Source of the DNA: Bretschneidera sinensis
Taxonomy: Eukaryota > Streptophyta > Magnoliopsida > Brassicales > Akaniaceae
DNA: 64,000 nucleotides
Direction of reading: 5' to 3'
Assembly (NCBI GenBank): GCA_023935145.1
Contig: CM043705.1
Location: 23,359,290-23,423,289, forward strand
The notes beneath the pieces were generated by a model. It was given only the letters and a program-made list of their open reading frames with translations, searched no databases and was not told the DNA's origin. Below, piece by piece: positions 35,336 through 47,224 of the stretch (positions within the stretch are counted from its first letter, which is position 1; each line of letters opens with the position of its first letter). The translations under genes and the position numbers were made by a program.

Positions 35336-35549
35336 GATCCAAAAGTATCGCACGAGTGAACGGATGCCAACTCCATCACTCCAGGTACGTATCATTGTCA
35401 TAGATGATCCTATGACACCAACATTTTCCAATAGCACGTTTACTTTTATGCGTAAATCGCATATTTTTCGTTCAAAATTTTTGAAATAAAATAACAATCA
35501 CTCACAGCCTTTGATTGGAACTCTCAAAGGAGCCCCAAATGGGGAAAAC

Positions 35550-38365
35550 TGTAGACACCCATTTCTTTCCAAAAAATTTGAGCGGACCACGTATAGGTTC
35601 CTATGACGAATCTTTGATCCTAGTATGCTCGGACTTGGTAATTGAGGAAGTATGAATTTAATTGCGAAGTAGGAGCAATTGCAAGACCCTTTTGTTCAAT
35701 CCATTTAATTCACTTTGGGTTTAAATCGATTGGACATTATTTGATTCAACTAATCAAAGACCAAAGTCTTCATTTAAATTTTGACCCAATCTAAAACCCA
35801 CTAAGGCCCTTTGATCTTTCTTGAGCCCAAACGCTTTTGGCCCAAATTTTAAGCCCAAGAATACTTCTAATTTTTAAGGGTGACCTTCCAATTTCACCCT
35901 CCACTTGGCACTCCTTGATTGGTTCACTTTTCTTAAAGTAAAAGTTACTTTTTATAACAAAAAAGATGTCTCTCTCCTCTCCCTATGAGGTTTGTCATAA
36001 TGAGGAATTTTCACTCTTTCTTTTTGCTTTTTAAACTCACATCTCCCTCATAGATTCTCTCATCTTCTTTTTTATCAAATGCTACCTTTGTTCCACACAA
36101 AATAAGACTTTTTCCACCTAAAAAGCAATAACAATGCACTTATAAAGTAGTTGATTTTTCTCCCTCTTTGGACAGCCATGTGTAAAAAAAAAAAAAAGGA
36201 GTTTGTCTTCTTCTCATTTTTCTTAGTTAATTGGATATTACCTTATTAATCTTCAACTCTTTCCTAAATGTTAAATAACACATTTTTCTACCCAAAAAAT
36301 CATATTTTATACCCCAAAAACAGCACCTAAAAAACAACAGCTTTTTTTTTAGAATGTGAAGCCTTTTTCTCATTTCTTTTGCTTTGTAATTGTACTCTTT
36401 TTTTTACCTAAGATTTTTCACTTTATTATATATCAAAAACCAAAGAAAATTGTATCTTTGCCACCCCCTTTGGTCATCTAAAGCAATGAGAGTTTCTCCT
36501 CAATTTTTTTTTCTTTTGCTTTTGCTTTATTGAAAACTCTCCAAAATGTCTTCTCTTGTTCACTTTTTTACAAACCTTCTTTTTCACTTTTTTTCACCTC
36601 AAAGAAAACCCTCCCTCTTCCCCATGTCCATCCACCTAAAAGTATTTTCCCTTTCACTTTTCACTTTGTTTACCACACCTCACTTCTCTAGCCCCACCTT
36701 TACACCCTAAAAGTGAAACACTTTTTTCATCTCAAAAGTTGAAACTACTTTTCCCCTTCCCTATATGACCAGCCATGCATCTTTTTTCACCCATTATTTT
36801 ATTTTTTTTAGTCTCTTGGGTAGCCCTTACTCCTCCTATAAATATCCTTTTTTTGCTAACACAAAAAAACCAACACAACACTAAAGTAAAGCAATGCAAG
36901 AGAAAGAGAAAAAAGAAATTTTAGAGAGAAAGAAAGCAGTGAGAAAAGAGATAAAAAAAAAGAGTAGGAAGAACAAAGAGAGGAATATAACAAACGAGAA
37001 AAGAGTGTTCAAGAAAGGTGAGAAAAGAGCAAATAGTGAAACACAAAAGAAGAACTAATGAGAGTTCTTCATCATTTTCAACCACATTTTGTTTTTTGGT
37101 CTTCTAATCTTCATTGTAATCATTCTTCCAACTTCACTAAGTCCACAAGAGCACAAAGATCTCCAAGGATAATCCCCGCGCAGGGAAACTTTCCTTAGCC
37201 AAAGAAGGTTGGTTAAGCTTCTACTTTTTTCAAAATAAATTGTTATCATGATTCATGTGTTTAAACCACCATGAAAATAGACTAGATTAATTTAGCTCAC
37301 TTAAAAAATTTCATCTTAAGATATTTACTAGTTTCTTGGCATTTTATCTTTCACTAGTTATATGTCTTTCTTTAGGTAGCTACTAGTCATAATGTAGTCT
37401 CTCTGTTAAATGCAATGTTAAATTATATATGAACTTTAATTCTTTAAGAAGAATTTTGGGCCCCCTTTGGCCCATTAAAAATGTTACTAGTTACTAGTTA
37501 TTTTGAATCTTGTCTTTAAGATAGTTTAGTTTAAATCTATTTAGCTTAATTCCTTTTTTTAACTCCCATAGTTTAAAGTAGCTTAGTTTAATTCATTCAA
37601 TTTAGTCTTCAAGTTTAATTCATCTAGTTTAAAATAATTTAGTCTTAATCCATCTAGTTTAACTTACATAATTAATCTACATAGTTTAAATGCACGCACT
37701 TTAATTTACTTCTCATTCATACTTTGCAAGTAATTTTAATATTTTTTTTCTTCATAGTCAAAGCAATTTATTTCCTTTATATACTTACTTTTACCGCATT
37801 ACTTTAAAGTTAATATTTGGTGTTCTTTGTTTGAATAAAAATTGCAAAATATGTACTTGACTTTGTTAGTATTGTATGATAACAATACTTGAATTAAAAT
37901 TTCAATTAATTCCCCTGAAACACAAAGAGCTAGAGTTCGGTCTAGGTAAGAGAGAGAGAGCTTTAAATCCTCACTCTTTTGCACCCAAATCTCTCGAGCT
38001 TTGGAATTTCTCACGTAGACTAATGGAAAGGGATATGCTTGGATGACAAACGACCCATTGTCTAATACATTAAAAGTGCACCCATCATGGGAGTCTCCTT
38101 ACTACTTATAAAGGGTTTGTATTAGACTTGGTAGGTTTCACTCGTTTCCGTATGCCTACTCATTGTAATCCGCACCTTCACCAAATCCACATTCTTTAAA
38201 GGGAGTAGCCTTGGATATTGAGTCAGATGCATGGGTCTCAGGTGGAAAATAGTGGTACTTACAATTGGCAGTAACCAAGGAGGCATCTTTTTCTCAAGCT
38301 CTAGATCTTAAATCTGGCCAAAGAGGGAATCTTTTTGAACTTTACCCCCATCTAGCTGTTTTGCA
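35550..38365 (+). repeat. Ogre-like 3' LTR (right edge provisional)
   Basis: Starts TGTAGACACCC just after a purine-rich tract (CCCCAAATGGGGAAAAC). A TATA box (CTATAAATA, about 36836) is followed by a purine-rich leader. The right edge is put at ...GTTTTGCA, 38365, because Tat-1 sequence homologous to Tat-2 (about 50930) resumes after it. It carries long CT-rich (36000-36800) and AG-rich (36880-37050) tracts. No second LTR is in the window to confirm the ends. Confidence 0.5.
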
Positions 38366-39895
38366 GGATCCACATCACTCCTTTGAAATCCAGCAATGGT
38401 ATCACTTATAGACTGGACGGAGTGGCTCAATAAGAATGCATATATGCTAGCGTACACCAAGAAACATAACACTTAGAAAAATTAAGAAAAACTTAAAAGG
38501 TCAAAAGTTCAAGAGAAATGATCCTTACCTCGTAGCAATGGTTCAGAGCATTGACCATTAGCTGGTCAGAGGTCATTGATCTCATCAAGATAACATTAGC
38601 TTGAAGAACAGAGCCTCCCAACAGCTGACAGACAGTGTGCACACTGGCAAAAGCTGAGTCCATGCGCCTCACCTCTTAGTTCGGATGGTAAGCGTTGGAA
38701 CTCGAGTTAGCAGCAGAAATTGAGTCTAGAAGAGCAAAAGAAGAAGCTACAATGATAAGAATGGAGTCCTTAAGAGTAGTAGAGGGATCCCCGAGAACAC
38801 AGCGGAGTTCTTAAGGACGGTAGGTGCAGAGCTAAAGAGGGAACAAGAAGAACTCCCTCGTTGTTAGCCTCCACCTCGACCCTCTAAAGAACCTCAACCT
38901 TCTGAATCGCGTCCTCAGATGTCTTCTCCTCGACAGTAAGAGTCTTAGCTTTTCAGACCTTGGTCTGCTACACCTTGGCTAGTTGCACCATAGTTCCCTC
39001 AGCCTTGGATTGCTTCGCCTCTGCCAGTTGGGTCAAATGCCTTTACGTCCTAGCCATCTTTCTCTCAAAAGAAAGATGGTGTCCTCTGCAAAAGAAATGT
39101 CAACTTTTAAGAAATAAGCAAGAATAACAACAAAGAAAAAATAGTTTAGAAAACTCTCAACTACCATCAGGAAAGCCAAGAAAGTGCAGACTGAGTTGAT
39201 GGGCCCTCAGTGCCTCCAAAAGTTCTTTATTAGACATACTAGCATCAGACCTTAAGACCTTATCGACTGCTCACCACTCCTCATCACCCAAGGAGGTTTC
39301 CATTTGATCAAGTACTTCCTCGGAGTTCCCCTCCACAAAGAAGAACTACTCTTTATACCCCTTGATTGAAGAATAGGTGTCCAAAATTTTCTTTCCACTC
39401 ATTGGGTAAAAATTAAACCACCCATTGTTGGTATGCTTCTTTAGGATGTAAATTCATCTAAATATCCGCACTTTCGATTTATCATCTCCTCTGTTGTACT
39501 CATCGTGCCTCCTCAAGGCCAGCACAAACCTCACAACACACCTCATCTTGTTTTAGGATAAATAAGTAGGGCATGTATCATAGTAGTTTATGATGTCATA
39601 AACATCAAGTTTAATAGGAAACCTCAACCGCACCTTCAGATGGTCTAGGTAAAAACAAAGAGAGTATAGTGTCTCGTTCTTCAAAGGGGCATAGGCCTTC
39701 TCATCAGGACCAAGATGTTTGACTCTCCATTCAAGAGGAAAAAGAAACTTAGTGGGTATGGACTATAAATCACTCTTCGAAATCTAACTAGGAATTCCTC
39801 CAGTCTGAAGAATCTGACTCAAAGGGACTACTACCTTCCCGCTTTCAAGACTAACCTCCTTCCTCTCAGTGCTCACCACTCCACTTTAGGAGTTG
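38366..39895 (-). pseudogene. Tat-1 antisense ORF, two exons, broken
   Basis: Antisense to the element. Exon 1 (about 39895-39165) shows FPLEWRVKHLGPDEKAYAPL, ETLYSLCFYLDHLKVRLRFP, then NNGWFNFYPMSGKKIL and a segment ending LHFLGFPDG. It resembles the 'putative gypsy-type transposon' plant family (PF04195-like; by recall). The intron is read as 39164-39086 (GT...AG, phase 1). Exon 2 is Lys/Glu/Gln-rich and likely coiled coil (HLTQLAEAKQSKAEGTMVQL). Several in-frame stops occur. The C-terminal part is cut off by the Ogre-like insertion. Known background: Tat-lineage elements often carry an antisense extra ORF of unknown function. Confidence 0.7.
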
Positions 39896-41150
39896 ACTAT
39901 AGTAAACAATTCCTTCCGATGATGAACTAAAAGCTTCCAAAGCCATAAAGTTTCACTCCGACCAAAAGGAATCACGACTTCAATCGCCATCGCCCTTCTT
40001 CAAGACTTGACTACAATCAACAATTCCTCTAGAGGATGAACTAAGATCTTCCAAAAGCCATAAATTTCCATTAAGGCCAGAAGAAATTATGAATTCAGTC
40101 GCCATCATCCCTCTTCAGGAGGTGACTATAGTCAACAATTCCTCTCGAGGTTGAACTAAGAGCTTCAAAAGCTATAAAGTTCCAACCCGACTAGTAGGAA
40201 TTATCACAAAAGGTTTGAAAGTTTGTATCCCATAGCTCCATTGAACGATGACTTCAAAACCATACAACTCCAGCCGAAGTAGAACTACGGCTCCTGAGCC
40301 TCACAGTTCACTCGAGCAAAAAAAGGGATTATGGCTTTATTTACGTTTCCACCCATACACGATTAAGGTTCCAACCGAAGAAACCCCTAAAAAAGAAGCT
40401 ACAACAAGAATAATCCCAATTCAGCTTATGTCGAGACCAAGGTTCGGACCCTCCGATCCCACCATAAGTGGAGCAGTGACTCCAACCCTATAGTTCCTAC
40501 GAAAGTAGAACTACGACTTCTAAGCCTCATAGTTCACTTGAGCAGAAGAGGAACTACGACTTCAGTCACACTTTCTCTAGGATGGAATCTAGATTTCAAA
40601 CGAATAAAAATCTTCATAAGAGAAAGGGATTAGCGTCAAAAGTGCTTCTTCAAAATTGCCTTGACTAAAGACATAACGTTAGTCAGGCAAGAAAGCTTGG
40701 TTCTAGTCATGAAGAATCCCCTTTGAGTCAACAAGAATCCAAACCAATTGGATACTCCCCGAAGCTAAAGGTGAAAGCCCCCGTAGTCATGTAATTCTAA
40801 CTCAAATCAGTCAAGAGTCACAATTTCAACCAGACGGATATCCCCTCCGAATAGGACGAAAGTTACTAAAACTACTTGAGTCCCATCAAGGAAGAAAAGA
40901 TAATGATTCCAGTCGAGTTACCTCTACTTAAAAATTGACTACAATTATTAAAATTCCTCCTATTGTGAGACTAAAGATCTCAAAGAACCAAGTTTACTTC
41001 GGACAAAACAATAAACACTCAACTCCTACTACACCAAGACTAAGGCTCGAAGTCATAGTTCCTATCGGTAAAGGATTGAAGGATTAGTGGTACGACTCAT
41101 TACAAAGCCGAAGCCCCAACCGTGATTCCCTACAAGCACTGAAGAAGAAC
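39896..41150 (+). repeat. Tat-1 3' region with degenerate tandem repeats
   Basis: Loosely repeated units of about 90-110 bp around CAACAATTCCT, GAACTAAGAGCTTC and ACGACTTCAATCGCC. Similar units occur in Tat-2 at 54120-55450. It is non-coding; the 81-codon frame at 40248-40493 is fortuitous. Confidence 0.65.
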
Positions 41151-41185
41151 TACTCCCTCAAGGAATCTCCTTGGATCCCTTAAAG

Positions 41186-41200
41186 AGTGGGGGGGGCATT
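41186..41200 (+). other. Tat-1 polypurine tract
   Basis: AGTGGGGGGGGCATT directly precedes the LTR start at 41201. This is the plus-strand primer position. Confidence 0.75.
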
Positions 41201-41898
41201 TGATGTGACCCAAATAATACGACACAATGAGAGTCGTACACGTAGCCAACAACCCTTTAGTAGTGAAGTGACTTGAACTAACTATGGTAATGAGCATGCC
41301 ACCCACTCACAGACACTTTGATGTGATAACTCGAGCAAAAGTCATTCCTTATGGATGAAAAGACATCCCATGTGAGGCTCGAGGTGCATATATTCCATCC
41401 CCTGTGAGGCTCGAGGTTCAAAAGTCACATCCCAATAATTTCGCACTTTAGAGAACCAGGCAAGGAACACATAGCGCCTATATAAAGAGGTATCTGTCCT
41501 CATTGACAAAAGAGAGAAGAGAGACCAAAAACCAACAACAAGAACAAAAAAAAGATAAACAGTAAAGAATAAAAACACAAAGAGAACTCCAGGTAAAGGG
41601 AGAAAACATACGAGGAATAAAAAGAACCATTCTAGTTATCTTCTCATTCTAATTATCATTTCACCTTGACATAGTTCTTTCCATTTTTTATCCTTATACT
41701 GAAACATCCATTGACTTAATCATCGGAAGGTTCTTCTCGGAGCACAATGCTCCAAGAGGCTTCTTTTATAAGTGCCTACTCGCCTCAAACACTAAGGATA
41801 TATTCCATGTCTTGGCCCGTTCTACATACCTCAAACAAAACCTCTGTTGAGGGCCATTAAAGATCAGGTATCTTTCATCATTTTTTTGACTATCAACA
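41201..41898 (+). repeat. Tat-1 3' LTR (698 bp)
   Basis: Uninterrupted partner of the split 5' LTR. Starts TGATGTGACCCAAATAATA and ends CTATCAACA. A TATA-like CTATATAAAGAGG lies near 41491. Confidence 0.88.
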
Positions 41899-43045
41899 CC
41901 CTGCAATAAGTTGTCACCAGGCATTATATTCCTTTTTCATTATTTTTTTGTGGTGGTGTATTATTTGTTTCAAAATATTGAAAGTTGCGCTCTTCAAAGA
42001 AGCTAAACTCTATAAGGTCGTATTTGTGTCTGAACTCTTATGCGATTAAATCAATGTTAAGCCAAAATACTTAATTTGGAAACAGTGCATAAAATTTTGA
42101 ATTATAGAGAAGGTTCACATCGTACAAGAACGTCTTTTCTATCAATAACAGTAAAATAAAAGAATCCTTTATTCACACGTGGATTATCTGAAAAATATGT
42201 GAGATAAAAGAGTGATCACCATTATTTGTATGTTTCCACTACGCTACAGCATAAGAGTGTCAGTTCTTGTTGGTTTGCCAAGTAGTCCGCCCTTCGTCCC
42301 CAACGAAAGGATACATTTTGTCTGCATTTGAGATTTGTCATTTACTCCCTTCTTTTTTTGTAAGAACAACTTGTATTTTTGGTAGAGGTTTTTTTTTTCT
42401 TCCTCCTTACTTAGTGATGATTAAATTGATACTAAAGTTGAGGGGTTTGGTCTTGTGTTGGCCCAAGACACAGCTTGGCTAAGCAGAGACTGATCCAATT
42501 AAACAAAAGGTTACAAAACATGGGTAAAAGTCGAGCCCAATAAAACGCCATCTAGCCTTTTGGGTCTTTTAGGAATTTTGATTCTTCATAAAATAAAGGC
42601 AGAACCCCTCTCACATGGGCTTTAACGCCTCAAGTTTTTGCTTCCTTGGGATTTCACATCTTTTGCGGTACCGAATCTCATTGTCAATTAATTGTGGTTT
42701 ATGTCAAATTGTATCTATGGTTTTGATTAAAAGAATATAAAACGCTAGGATAGGTTTTATCGATAATATATGATATCAATAAAAAAACTCTATCGATCTA
42801 TATCATATCGGATTGAGATTCTCTCCGTTTTAAAATTGAAATAGAGATGATCCAAATGCATATGATATCAGTAAGTAGTATTTGGCTCAATGATTATTAT
42901 CTCAAATCAAATGTTTTTGGATTTGTTGAGGTTTTGAGTTTGATTACTCATGCAAACAACTCTTTATGAATAAAAAGAATTATTGTGTGAATTATGAATA
43001 GAGATTAAGGATAAGTTAGAGATCATTGTAAATAAAAAAAAAATT
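41899..43045. other. Intergenic; possible SINE fragment
   Basis: No gene recognised. About 42878-42950 has TGGCTCAATGA and, further on, GAGTTTGATTACTC, which resemble A and B boxes of a tRNA-derived SINE on the plus strand; evidence is weak. The 71-codon frame at 42267-42482 has no recognisable content. Confidence 0.4.
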
Positions 43046-43862
43046 TAAGGGTGGCAAAATCCGACCTGACCCGATCCAAACCCGACCCAATTAAAAAATA
43101 CATCAAAATAATATGACTCTAACCTAACCTGAGTGATCCGAAATTACCCGGATTCAAAATGACATGAACTCGACCTAACCTGAACGACCCGAAACGACCC
43201 GAGGACTTGAAAAAATAATTTTTTTATATAAAAAACAAATTGCTTTCTAAAATTGGGATAATTGTTAATTTACTAGTTGTCAAATAAAATAAATTATATC
43301 ATAATTAATTATTTATTTACATGTATTGATATGCATGGTTCAATATTTTATTAATATGCGTAATCACATTAATTTCAAATAAAAAATCGAGAAGAATAGC
43401 AGATTTTGCATTGTTCTTCAAGTTACAATAAAATATTTATTTTTAATTGTCTTGAAAATTTATAATGGAATGAAGTGCTTGTATGAAACTTAATTTCCAA
43501 AATTTAGTATAAGACGTTATTAGTGAGGATAACTTGGTGAACTAATTATCTTAGATCATTTAACACTGAATTTTGAGACTAAGAACCAAAACATTACATA
43601 TTGCATTCAAAAATTAAATATATTATTTAAAAAATTAAGCATTGATTTATTATTAATTAATTTTCACGGATTTGATAGTGTAAGTCGTTTAATCCTATTA
43701 TATGCAAATAAAATATATTTTTAATTAAGCATAAATATTTATTTTGTTGATCCGACAGGAGACTTGACCCGATCCAAGACTAGATACAATTCGAAATGAC
43801 TCTCAAACCAAACAATCCAAACTCAATATGACATGATTGATCCGACCCGTTTACCATCTCTA
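43046..43862. mobile_element. hAT-type MITE (non-autonomous)
   Basis: 817 bp. The left end TTAAGGGTGGCAAAATCCGA pairs with the reverse complement of the right end, TAGAGATGGTAAACGGGTC. GGTGGCAAA followed by CCGACC/GGGTCGG is a common terminal signature of plant hAT MITEs. Sub-terminal GACCCGA/TCCGACCC words repeat inside. There is no transposase. The A-rich flanks make the 8-bp target duplication impossible to call. Confidence 0.65.
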
Positions 43863-46037
43863 AAAAATAAAATAAAAAATCATACATATGATATGGATGG
43901 AAAACCACAATGCTTCCTTCAAGTGTGATGGTATATATCCAATAAAAAAAATATTATGGTATATATGTGTAATTAATCAAGATTCATAATGTTTTAGGTT
44001 CATGTGTAAATTTAGACTACATGGATTGTACGTTTATCGCCTAAATACAAGTCTCATATATAGCTGTACGGCCGCACTAAAAATAGCAGCTAGTAATGGA
44101 AGAGAAAATTTGGGGCACCTAAGCATTTTAGGCACGTAGGATACATTTGGAACTTCTCCCAGGATCGCAATCTGGCTTAACCAATAAGGATTTAGTTAAC
44201 TATTTAAAATACATTATTTATTTTAAAATATATTTTTATCACTAAGTAAAATTAAAATTTTAATTAGATATTATTTTTTATAATAATTAAAATATCTTTA
44301 AATATCATATATGTTATTTTTTTAAATAGAAATATTATGATGAAATATATTTAACAATAAATTTTTTTGAGTTTTTTTAAAAAAAATTATCATTGTTGTT
44401 TTTGAAAATTGTTAAAAGTATATTTTAAATAGATTTATATTTTATTATATGGTATAAAACAAATTTTACTTTATATATTTTATATTTTTAAAAAAAATAT
44501 TATGATATCATTAAATATTGCATCTTCAAATAAATGAAAATTAAATACTTTAAATGAAAATTTTATTGATATGTTTTTTATAAAATTAAATAGCATAATA
44601 TCTCAAATAAATGAATAGTAAAATTCATCATAAAATAAAATTAAAAACATAGTTTTTATTTTAAAAATTAAATGATATTGCATGTTTTTTTAATAAAATA
44701 AAATATGAATTCAAAAAACTTAAAAAATTTTGAAAAATATAATTATTAATAATCATTTAGAGATATTTTAATATGCTACTTTGATCCAGAGTGAAATTAC
44801 TTATAATCATAGGCGGTCAATTACCCCCCTTTTCATTTTTAGTTTTTACCTTTTTTTTTTTAAATTTCTTATAAAATTTGCATGTTACCCCCACAAATAA
44901 CTATAACTTCATTTCTTACCTCCAAAATATTAAATTTCAATTTCACCATTGATTTTGATTATCATGAAGGTAATATCTAATTAAAATTTTGATCCTCCCA
45001 AAAATTTTATTTTAAAATAATAAAAATTGATGTTTTAAAATTAACATTAAGTTGTTTTAAAAAGTTAATATATTTATTTAATTTTAATAAATTAAAAGAT
45101 ACTGCAATATAATTTACTTTTTAAACATTTATAAATTGGTATGGGAAAGAAAAAGGATCATTACACACTTTAAAATCATCTCTTTTAGTTCTTGGTTATC
45201 AAAATTCAAGACGTTTAACTTTTGTTAGAAATTGAGGGTGGTTCTAGTAATACTTTAACTGAAAATTGAAGTAATTTTTTAATAAAATTTTGATTTAAAG
45301 CATTACTCAAAATCTAGTCAGAATGTTATCTTCATGGGTCCATGTATACATTTGGACCCACCAGTTAACTGATTTGCATGAAATATGATTTTAAAAATTA
45401 TAATTTTTTAAATGATAAAATATGATTGGTTTAACGTATAAATCATGTGTTCGGCACAAATTATTTCCAAAATTTATGGCATGGTGGGGCATATCTTAAC
45501 TGTCCCCTTAAATTAAAATAAAAATTTGATAGGTGGCATTCCGTACTAATATTTTATTTACCTATATGTAACCAAAGTTAGCTTGATGTTCAAATATGCC
45601 TAGGGAGATAAATTATTGGGATTGGACGCACGAGAATAGTTTAACAATACGTGATTTGGGAGACTTTTGGACCCATGAGGCCATGAGTTTCCTTATCTCT
45701 AATTCTATATTTTCGTAATTTTTTTAATATTAGTCAATTTTAAAGGTTCTACTGACAATTCAGTTCATTGTTTAGTCTCCATGTGGAAAAAAATGCTACC
45801 AAACCCAAAAAATAGAATTTTAGTCCAATATTATGAACCCATCTTAATGACCTTATAGATGAATTTAGTTAATTTCAGTTTTGACCATGTCAAAATTATT
45901 AGATTAAGACAAGTAGAAAATTGTTGTAACCATTTCCTTTTTTTTTTTATTTGGTATCGACACTGAAAATAATCAGTTATTTGATAATATAAAAAAACCA
46001 TAAATATTGTATTAGTCTATTACACATTATATTAACG
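43863..46037. other. Intergenic, very AT-rich
   Basis: No gene recognised. 44200-44780 and 44980-45130 are mostly A/T runs with stops in all frames. No repeat boundary could be placed. Confidence 0.5.
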
Positions 46038-46174
46038 CTTTGTTTGGTATTAAAAAAATTAAAGTTTTGAAAATTAAATCGAATGAAATAAATGAATTGG
46101 ATTATAAACTTTTAGACAGTAAGATTGTTAGAGAAAATTTTCATTTTCATTTAATTTTATGATACCAAACAAAG
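46038..46174. mobile_element. Short MITE with 25-bp inverted ends
   Basis: 137 bp. The left end CTTTGTTTGGTATTAAAAAA matches the reverse complement of the right end, CTTTGTTTGGTATCATAAAA. The target duplication is not clear, so superfamily is left open (PIF/Tourist or hAT). Confidence 0.7.
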
Positions 46175-46820
46175 GATAAGTAATATTTCAAAGATTTCAC
46201 ATATGAATTCCACAATTCCAAAGAAATGCATATCAACTAATTAAATTAACAAGAAACCAGTTAATTCGGCGACGAACATTCTATTGAGCAGTGACAGAAA
46301 CAAGATCTCCTCGTTGAAAGGGAGACTGAAAAAGCAGTGGGCCAAACGACCCTGCTAGACACATATTGAATGACATTTTGGCTACCCATTTTAGACTTCT
46401 CAACTACAGTAACCAAAGTAGATCCAAATGCTGCCCTTTCTATCTAGATCAAATAATCAAAACCAAAATACTAGAGAGATGGGTAGATTTGCATAATTCG
46501 ATCTATACCTATTCTGTGCAATATCTATCAAGAAATTGAAATCATACCATAGCATCAACTAAATATGATAATATTTATTAAAAGGAATACTATATATCAA
46601 AAATCATCTTTTTTATATATGTACAGTATAATTTGTAAGAATCACAAAGCCTAAAATGAAAAAAAAAATTAAAAAGATAGAACAGCTCCTTTGATCTGAT
46701 CTCATCAGCTTTCACCTCCCATCCCAAAAACTTTGCAATCCCTTTACTCAATACAATTGCAAGAACCCAAAAAGTGAAGAAAAAAGAACAAATTAAGCTT
46801 AAATGGAAGAGAATGTCTAC
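46175..46820. other. 3' flank of the IDL gene
   Basis: No other gene recognised. This interval should contain the 3' UTR of the minus-strand IDL gene; no unambiguous polyadenylation signal was fixed. Confidence 0.45.
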
Positions 46821-47123
46821 TCAATTATGAGTAGAGTCCACCACTGAATTGTGCCCTTTAGATGGACCTGAAGGTGGAATAGGGACCCCTTTAGGGAGGA
46901 AGTTGAACATATTCCCTTGATATCTAAAACTTGTATCGTGCCTGCTTTTCCTTTGAGGCTTCATGTTCATCATCTCTTGATTCATCGAAACCTTCATTGT
47001 TACACCGAGTCTTGTACCCTCACAAGAACCAACAATAAGGAGCAAAATCAGAGAGACAAAGTACATCACATATTTGCATGAGACCATATGCAGCTTATAA
47101 GACTTAAAAAAAGAAGGAGTCAT
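46821..47123 (-). CDS. IDA-like (IDL) secreted peptide precursor
   Basis: A 100-residue, intronless prepropeptide. Residues 1-36 form a signal peptide: basic start, hydrophobic run YFVSLILLLIVGS (21-33), likely cleavage near C34-T37. Residues 37-72 are a variable pro-region. The C-terminus carries the extended PIP motif from F73, with core PIPPSGPSKGHN at 81-92 and an eight-residue tail. This architecture and motif identify the IDA/IDL family, closest in style to members with PIPPSG. Family knowledge: the processed, hydroxylated peptide is perceived outside the cell by HAESA/HSL receptor kinases with SERK co-receptors and controls cell separation or stress responses. Oddity: residue 90 is Gly (codon GGG, 46856-46854) where the family has Arg in the receptor-contacting R-H-N end. 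The start at 47123 is the first ATG after the TATA box; an in-frame Met at residue 13 would also give a signal peptide. Which IDL subtype it is, and whether it is active, is not known. Confidence 0.9.
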   Translation of the reverse strand: MTPSFFKSYKLHMVSCKYVMYFVSLILLLIVGSCEGTRLGVTMKVSMNQEMMNMKPQRKSRHDTSFRYQGNMFNFLPKGVPIPPSGPSKGHNSVVDSTHN

Positions 47124-47217
47124 TGAAGAGATTGTAATTTCTTGGAGGGCTATAGGGTAGGGTTTAAAGAGAAGAGAACTTTCTCTTTTTTTTAACTGAG
47201 ACTAAGCTGTGTGTGGG

Positions 47218-47224
47218 TTATATA
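47218..47224 (-). promoter_or_regulatory. TATA box of the IDL gene
   Basis: Minus-strand TATATAA, in context CAATATATAACC, 95 bp upstream of the ATG. This leaves a leader of about 60 bases containing a CT-rich run, typical for a plant gene. Confidence 0.65.

Larger units (their letters stand above)
30961..35549 (+). mobile_element. Ogre-like element: 3' internal region without clear pol
   Basis: Assigned by its right side: a tandem-repeat 3' UTR, a purine tract and an LTR starting TGTAGACACCC. Open frames at 31429-31734 (Asn/Thr/Pro repeats from CCCTAACCC-like DNA), 31741-31923 and 33074-33301 have no domain I recognise. 33540-33960 on the plus strand reads as a protein-like stretch (ELEQWRANWNKYVG) with several stops. 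A purine-rich tract (32740-32900) gives Lys/Glu-rich frames. The left boundary is unknown. Whether the whole interval belongs to one element is inference. Confidence 0.4.
17592..41898 (+). mobile_element. Tat-1: Tat-like Ty3/gypsy element carrying nested insertions
   Basis: The 5' LTR is present in three pieces, 17592-17664, 19972-20422 and 28358-28512, which total 679 bp once the insertions are removed. This matches the 698-bp 3' LTR (41201-41898) and the 679-689 bp LTRs of Tat-2. Primer-site-like sequence follows at 28513 and a G-run polypurine tract precedes 41201. The interior has no recognisable sense-strand gag-pol; it carries an antisense ORF remnant and 3' tandem repeats. Flanking pentamers (tctag and ccctg) do not match, so no target duplication is visible. 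Assignment to Tat is by structure and is an inference. Confidence 0.75.
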
